Translations under genes and position numbers: made by a program | Assembly (NCBI RefSeq): GCF_032854445.1 | Contig: NC_088304.1 | Span: forward strand, 15,165,850 to 15,229,849 | Direction: 5' to 3' | From: Liolophura sinensis | Lineage: Eukaryota > Mollusca > Polyplacophora > Chitonida > Chitonidae | DNA: 64,000 bases | The notes under the pieces: model-generated | The model's database searches: none | Told to the model about the DNA's origin: nothing | What the model saw: the letters and a program-made list of their open reading frames with translations, nothing else | Shown: positions 60,001-64,000 of the stretch, in pieces | How positions within the stretch are numbered: the stretch's first letter is position 1 | Layout of the letters: the number at the start of each line of letters is the position of its first letter

Positions 60001-60917
60001 TGGCTGGGTCCCTTTTATCCTGGTAGGATGAATTGTAAAATTTTAGAAAACAGTTGATCACTAACGTACCTCGCCCGTCCAGCGACTCCTTTACAATACT
60101 TAGGGTCCTAGGGAACCCGATTGTTAAAATGCTGAGATGTCAATCATCCCAAAGGTAAATATCCATCCATACTTATTGAAGTCCCCCTCTCCACTGACTT
60201 TTCATTTATAAAATAGCCGCCATCTACATGGCACACATGCACGGCCAGGCAGATGAATACGCAACGGCTGACTGGCTTCATTTGTGGAGGTCAGGCATAT
60301 CAAAACAATGGCACAATGGCTCTAGTTTGGTTCCCTGATGCACTATTTGTACTATCTAAAATAGATGGGACTCGAACCAGCCTGCACCTGATCGCATAAC
60401 AACAAAAGGACTTCATAACCAGCATAACTGAAGGGAGGGATAATTTTGTATCCAGCCACCAGGCAGCGCATGCGTGCCGTATGAATGGCGGCCATTTCGT
60501 AAATGAAAAGTCAGCGGAAAAGGGGACTTTAATAAATATGGATGGATATTTACCTTTGGGACGATTGATATCTCGGGATTTTCACAGTTAAATGCCCTAG
60601 GACCCTAAGCATTGTAAAGGAGTGGTTGGATGGCCTAGGTACGTTAGTAATTGACTGCTTTCCGACATTTTACAATTCATCCTATCGGGCTAAAGGGAGC
60701 CCACCCATGACTATGCGAGGCCCTACAAACGTTGCCATCCAGGACTAACGTCAGCGGGATCTCAGACTAGCCTTAGGGTAAACGTTATGTTGTTGTTGTA
60801 TCTCACATCTTTGAAGTGGATCGCCTTCAGGATATTGGACACATTTCTGACGTTGTCAATCTTGGCCATGACCAGGTACTGTCCGTCATCGTCCCCCTGC
60901 TGCGTGGAGAGCGACAT
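51065..60917 (-). CDS. RAD1: RAD1, 9-1-1 checkpoint clamp subunit, 8 exons
   Basis: RAD1 is the PCNA-like subunit that joins RAD9 and HUS1 in the 9-1-1 DNA-damage clamp, which activates ATR. Exons in transcript order: 60807-60917, 57913-58068, 57422-57516, 56519-56630, 55236-55358, 54239-54303, 52506-52650, 51065-51103. Phases agree at every junction, giving 281 residues (human 282) with no alignment gaps that I could see. Landmarks: DNVRNVSNILKAIHFKD, FKVTVEDAKCVQANAFIQAG, FKINLTVLM, DFNFCSTNVINKIIMK, EAFSELDMTSDVLEI, PYFRLSTFGYAGSA, KDSDMVESFQC, SIRTDNRGFLSLQYMI, EDGQVCFVEYY. The start at 60917 (MSLSTQQGDDDGQY) aligns with human MPLLTQQIQDEDDQY; an in-frame ATG at 60947 is possible. Odd: intron 4 ends in an array of copies of the exon 5 acceptor, intron 6 begins with an array of copies of the exon 6 donor, and intron 1 contains a long fold-back element. 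Confidence 0.96.
52795..52960 (-). mobile_element. SINE family D fragment in RAD1 intron 6
   Basis: On minus, GAGTTCAATCCCATCCTCAG, TTGGATTCCACTACTTCC and GAGACCACTTGCTGTC. It matches the family D head and body order. Confidence 0.6.
53105..54250 (-). repeat. RAD1 intron 6 minisatellite made of exon 6 donor copies
   Basis: There are thirty or more copies of a ~22 bp unit, read on the minus strand as CAGACAAACAGGTAACATTG and variants, starting within the last bases of exon 6 (CTGCAGACAAACAG/GTAACATTG). Copies near the exon are the most regular. Distal copies (53.1-53.5 kb) mix ~18 and ~36 bp arrangements with GTACAGGC variants. About two thirds keep CAG/GTAAC; others read CGG or CTG before GTAAC. 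The overlapping Cys-rich frames on the given strand are products of the repeat, not genes. Confidence 0.93.
54470..54553 (+). mobile_element. SINE family A 3' fragment in RAD1 intron 5
   Basis: ATAATGCTGGCCGCTGTCGT, then AAGTGAAATATTCCTGAGTA and an (ATAA)n tail. Confidence 0.88.
55359..56106 (-). repeat. RAD1 intron 4 minisatellite made of exon 5 acceptor copies
   Basis: There are fourteen extra copies of a 52-54 bp unit directly upstream of exon 5, read on the minus strand. Each unit holds a T-rich tract, TTTCCAG and exon-like bases such as CCCGATTGTCTGAATGAATC, corresponding to the true junction TTTTCCAG/TCCGAGTGCCTGAAGG. Junction-equivalent positions on the given strand: 55411, 55465, 55518, 55570, 55624, 55676, 55730, 55784, 55838, 55890, 55944 (AG lost), 55998, 56052, 56104. 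In-phase runs of units stay open over 80-90 codons, which gives spurious ORFs. The exon 5 frame meets a TGA in the nearest unit, about 25 bases before the exon. Confidence 0.93.
56128..56300 (+). mobile_element. SINE family A, 5'-truncated, abutting the acceptor array of RAD1
   Basis: It starts in CCGTCGTAAGTGGGAAGGTC and ends in (ATAA)n. It lies directly upstream, in RAD1 sense, of the most distal acceptor copy. Confidence 0.88.
56728..57075. repeat. Interspersed repeat rich in TTTTCCAGGC, RAD1 intron 3
   Basis: CAGGGTTCGTACACCTCAAA and repeated TTTTCCAGGC / CCAGGCCCAT blocks resemble a widespread non-autonomous DNA-transposon type that begins CAGGGTTCGTAC. Limits are approximate and the class assignment is tentative. 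Confidence 0.4.
57200..57385 (-). mobile_element. SINE family A, shortened, ending 37 bp from RAD1 exon 3
   Basis: TTTATTTGGTGTTTTATTGC, GAGAGGAAGCCAGCATGAGC and a head with GGCCACGGAGGCCCCCC. The central body is missing. The head end is at 57385 and the exon 3 donor is at 57421. Confidence 0.82.
58440..58795 (-). mobile_element. SINE family B, full length, in RAD1 intron 1
   Basis: Same body in reverse (GCCTCCTTGTTACAGGACGG, ACTGATACGGGTCAACCAG) and a complete tRNA-like head ending near 58795. The ACTC tail is almost absent. It has the same orientation as RAD1. Confidence 0.9.
59953..60755. mobile_element. Fold-back (long inverted repeat) element in RAD1 intron 1
   Basis: The left arm (about 59953-60245) and right arm (about 60462-60755) are imperfect inverted copies. 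TTGTCCTGGATG, AGGATGAATTGTAAAAT, CTTTACAATACTTAGGGTCC, AAAGGTAAATATCCATCC and GACTTTTCATTTA on the left reappear reversed on the right. The ~215 bp between the arms codes for nothing recognisable. This looks like a non-autonomous DNA transposon (MITE/foldback). Its right edge is only ~50 bp from the exon 1 donor at 60807. I did not see a clear target-site duplication. Confidence 0.8.
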
Positions 60918-61254
60918 TCTAGGCTCGCCCAGGTCAGGGACAGGCATTGCAGAGCAAAGCTCAAAAGACAATACCTCTTTCTTTTCTTTGAATGCTCTCT
61001 CAATATTTCCCGCGACAGTGAAGAGGTTCGTGTAAGGGAGATAATTACCAAACTACCCACCGCCAAGTCCGCTGAATCTGCGTCAGTCAATTTCATTCGA
61101 TTAAGTGTAAAACATTTTGTGAAACCTAGTAGGGTTAGCTGTATAACTTTCAGCTCACTTCGCAATCATAATCGTAATCATCTATGTATATAAACTCATA
61201 CACATCTATGTATTTAAACCGATACAAATGTACTAAATTGCGAAAGATCTACAG

Positions 61255-61385
61255 GACAGATAGGAAAAGTCTGCCAGCAACATCAGCAGATAAGGTTGTG
61301 AGCTTCCCTGGCCATGGGCCACTGTATAAGTGAAATATTCTTTTAGTACTGGAACAGGGTAAACATCAATGAAATAAATGAATAC
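61255..61385 (+). mobile_element. SINE family A remnant
   Basis: AAAGTCTGCCAGCAACATCA, GTATAAGTGAAATATTCTTT and an ATGAAATAAATGAA tail, strongly diverged. Confidence 0.6.
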
Positions 61386-63137
61386 AACTCTTAAAGAAAT
61401 TAATAAAAAGAAATTGTGAGGGTATGCTATATATGTTCTTGTTTTATTTCTGATGTTAAGTCAGAAAAATAGTATGGACTATACCCTAGGACATCAAGCC
61501 TTGACGTCCTACAGTGCTAACATCGCACATGTAGGCCTTTATCTTGTCTTGTACCTGGCAAGTAAATTTCATTTTTTTTTTTGGAGAAATTCTTTGAGGA
61601 CCGTCAGTCTCTCTGTATTTACTATACTCACTGTAAAACGTAAAAAAGTGAAGGCGTTTATTTCATCTGGGAAAAGCAATCAACAGAGTGACTATCTTCC
61701 GAGAATCTCTCAAAAAATGAAATTTTCCTGCCGAGTAACAATTAAGCACTAGACAGTATAGAGGCCTACTTATGCTGAGTCAGCATAGCACAGCTAGCCT
61801 TGATCGTCAAGTAGGCCTATGCAAACCAAGGGACCATTATTAAACGGATCTGAGGACTTAAGTCAAAATTTCAAACACAGCTACCACTAAAATGCTTTGC
61901 TCCAAAAAGTTCAAAATCTGTACAGTGATCCTTTACTGCAGAATAATATATTAACCCCAATTTACCGAATTAGCCTCGATATATTTTAATTCTTTCCTAT
62001 TCCGAGACAGGTTTTTCAAGCACTTACTCTCAACTGGCTTGATAAATATGGGCCAAGGTTTAATGGAAAGGAGATAACCTTGACACACTAGTTTTTGCAC
62101 CAATAACATGTGACGTTGGTTGAAATCGTCACGTAACACACAGTCCCTACTAACAAATGCTACGTGGCGAGATATATATTGCAGGGCATGTAAAATTTTG
62201 TCAGGACAAAATTAACAGTGTACACTGATGTGAACCCCATGGATGCGCAGTAAGGAGAACGCCCCACTGCCAGCACATTAGTTGACCTGTACAGAAATGC
62301 ACACGGTTTTGCTTTTCACTACGAACAGCTGAGAACCAGATCAATAACAAACACGAGGAACATCCGATTCTTTACTTATCCCACGGTCATCATAACAGCG
62401 CGCCATGTAACACACAAAATATCAATCTTACGACAGGCCCTTTTGACCGCCCATCATTTTATTAAACTTTCAACCTAGTCCATAACTGGGTATGAACTTT
62501 ACTGTAAAAAGGAAACGGAACAGTAAACGAGATACCATTCACTCTCTCAAACTCACAATCCCAAAGTATTTTTTAAAACGACACAATGCCTTATATTATA
62601 TTGATATTTTGGGCAAAGAAAAAATAAGAATAAAAAAAATAAAAAAGATTTTCCGGTTTTTAAGTGGGTTAAGGTTTTACCAGTCTGCAGTCGCGTATGT
62701 CTTATGAACTTTAAGGTGAGTCCTGCTATATGTTGTCAGGTGGTTGCTCAGGTGAAATTTACGCGCTGATCAGTCTTTCTCTATCTGAGTTTAGGTATGT
62801 CTGTTTCTTAGTATGTAATGTTTAACTTGTCTAAGCAAGCTTTGTGTGAGGTTGGGGTGATAATGATTTCGCAACAGTTATTTGGGAGACGTGCGCGCTA
62901 CACTATCACCGAGTCACGCGCTCCAACAACGCCTGGACGCACCCGTCACACTAATTCAGACTAATTCAAACAATGCTAGGTCATTCACCTTCATTTTCGG
63001 CACGTACCTGATTCTCAGTGTCTGATGTCAAGGACAGTGACATGAAAATCTGGCGGGTAGACAACCTCACCTAGAGACAGCCTACTGTGAGCTGTGCCGT
63101 CAGTGACAAGTATAGGCAGATAGGTGGCCTAAATTCG
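61386..63137. other. Gene-free stretch upstream of RAD1
   Basis: It contains the repeat copy at 62070-62230 and otherwise unrecognised A+T-rich sequence. The small Lys-rich frame at 62492-62707 looks random. Confidence 0.45.
62070..62230 (+). repeat. Repeat copy related to 17165-17300
   Basis: CAATAACATGTGACGTTGGT, TGAAATCGTCACGTAACACA, ACAAATGCTACGTGG and GCAGGGCATGTAAAAT parallel the copy near 17.2 kb. Confidence 0.5.
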
Positions 63138-63372
63138 AGGCCGCGGTGGTTAGCGTTCTAGCGCGAGCCACACAGTGACCCAGGAGGCTTTCACTGATGT
63201 GATCGCTTTGAGTTCAAGTCCAGCTCATGCTGGTTGCCTCTCTGGCCATACGTGGGAAGGGCTGCCAGCTACCTGTGGGTGCTGGTGGTCGTGGGTTTCC
63301 CCCCAGGCTCTGGCGTATAAGGGAAATATTATTGAGTAAAGCGAGCTCCAAGCAGATAAATAAATAAATATT
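63138..63372 (+). mobile_element. SINE family A, near full length
   Basis: CGAGGCCGCGGTGGTTAGCG head, GAGTTCAAGTCCAGCTCATG, and a GTATAAGGGAAATATTATTG tail ending in ATAAATAAATA. Confidence 0.9.
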
Positions 63373-63391
63373 GTCAGACTGAAAACTCAAA

Positions 63392-63423
63392 TATATATAT
63401 ATGTGTGTGTGTGAGTGTGTGTT

Positions 63424-63456
<33 letters not shown>

Positions 63457-63480
63457 ATATATATATGCGTGTGTGTGTAT
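63392..63480. repeat. Compound (TA)n/(TG)n microsatellite
   Basis: TA and TG blocks alternate just after a SINE tail. The Tyr-Ile/His open frame on the minus strand is a by-product. Confidence 0.85.
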
Positions 63481-64000
63481 ACTTGACAGCCAGACATAGT
63501 GTGCTGCGAACAGGCCGTTATGTTTGACTTGGACTATTTTTTGTTTGATATTTGCAGCAGTAGAAATTGTGAAAACCACCAATCCCATATGATGGAATTT
63601 GAAACTTTTATACATGTATCCATCTAACTTGTTATTGTGTTCAGATGTTTTTGCTTCCACGTGTGATTCTGTCAGTTAATTTCTTATTAAAAAAACTTAA
63701 GTATTAGCATTAAAAGTCATTTTAAGACCTCTATGGACAATGGAGGACAATCCATATTTCAGTGAAATACAATACTGTAGATTGGATAATGTATATGGTT
63801 TGACAAGACTTTACAAAGAAGTCATTTTCACTTGAGGCTGCGGACACAGGGGAAAATCGCTCGTGCAAATCAGCACAAGCAGATGACGAGGTGAAGGATA
63901 ACATGGGAAGGTATAGGGAAATGAACAGCATTGGATGATATTCAGAGAAGAGCAGATGACAGTAGCCAAAACTGTAGTATGTAGAGTATGTAGTTGTGAA
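63481..64000. other. Right edge, no gene seen
   Basis: No supported frame or repeat. Confidence 0.4.

Noticed and set aside
1-64000. Retrovirus, LTR element, Polinton or other capsid-bearing element
   Set aside because: No protease, reverse transcriptase, integrase, capsid or envelope frame and no long terminal direct repeats were seen.

Overview
This is a eukaryotic nuclear window from an invertebrate, most likely a lophotrochozoan (mollusc or brachiopod). The evidence is four spliced genes with GT-AG introns, each matching a single-copy animal gene over its whole length. The intergenic DNA is A+T-rich and crowded with tRNA-derived SINEs whose shared 3' tail is of a type I know from molluscs and their relatives. 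There are no operons, CRISPR arrays, or recognisable viral or LTR elements. Species cannot be named from the sequence.

Layout: 1-14.9 kb has no gene I can support. It holds tandem arrays (110, ~55, 49, 43 and 42 bp units), a ~590 bp palindromic MITE-like element, SINEs and the 3' end of a LINE (13.79-14.22 kb). From 14.9 to 22.2 kb on the minus strand lies a 7-coding-exon serine dehydratase (SDS-like) gene. One base is missing from a G-run in its PLP-phosphate-binding glycine loop. 22.2-28.2 kb is gene-free repeats. A TLC-domain gene (TLCD3/FAM57 family, 5 exons, minus) occupies 29.6-34.5 kb and is divergent from SGF29 (9 coding exons, plus, 35.2-47.4 kb). The two share a compact bidirectional promoter. 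SGF29 intron 3 carries a ~3.4 kb minisatellite of ~50 bp units. RAD1, the 9-1-1 checkpoint clamp subunit (8 exons, minus), spans 51.1-60.9 kb. 61-64 kb is gene-free.

The most unusual content is inside RAD1. Intron 4 ends in a tandem array of ~52-54 bp units, each carrying a copy of the exon 5 3' splice junction (polypyrimidine tract, AG, first exon bases). Intron 6 begins with an array of ~22 bp units, each carrying a copy of the exon 6 5' splice junction (ACAAACAG/GTAAC). So two minisatellites of opposite splice polarity, each apparently grown from a splice site, bracket exons 5-6 of one gene.

The genes are unrelated in function: amino-acid catabolism, membrane lipid metabolism, chromatin reading in SAGA/ATAC, and DNA-damage checkpoint. 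The SINE families share a similar 3' terminal block with each other, and one family also shares an (ACTC)n tail with the local LINE 3' end. This suggests that a single LINE lineage mobilised them. All exon coordinates were read by eye from splice consensus, frame continuity and remembered human homologues; no search was run.
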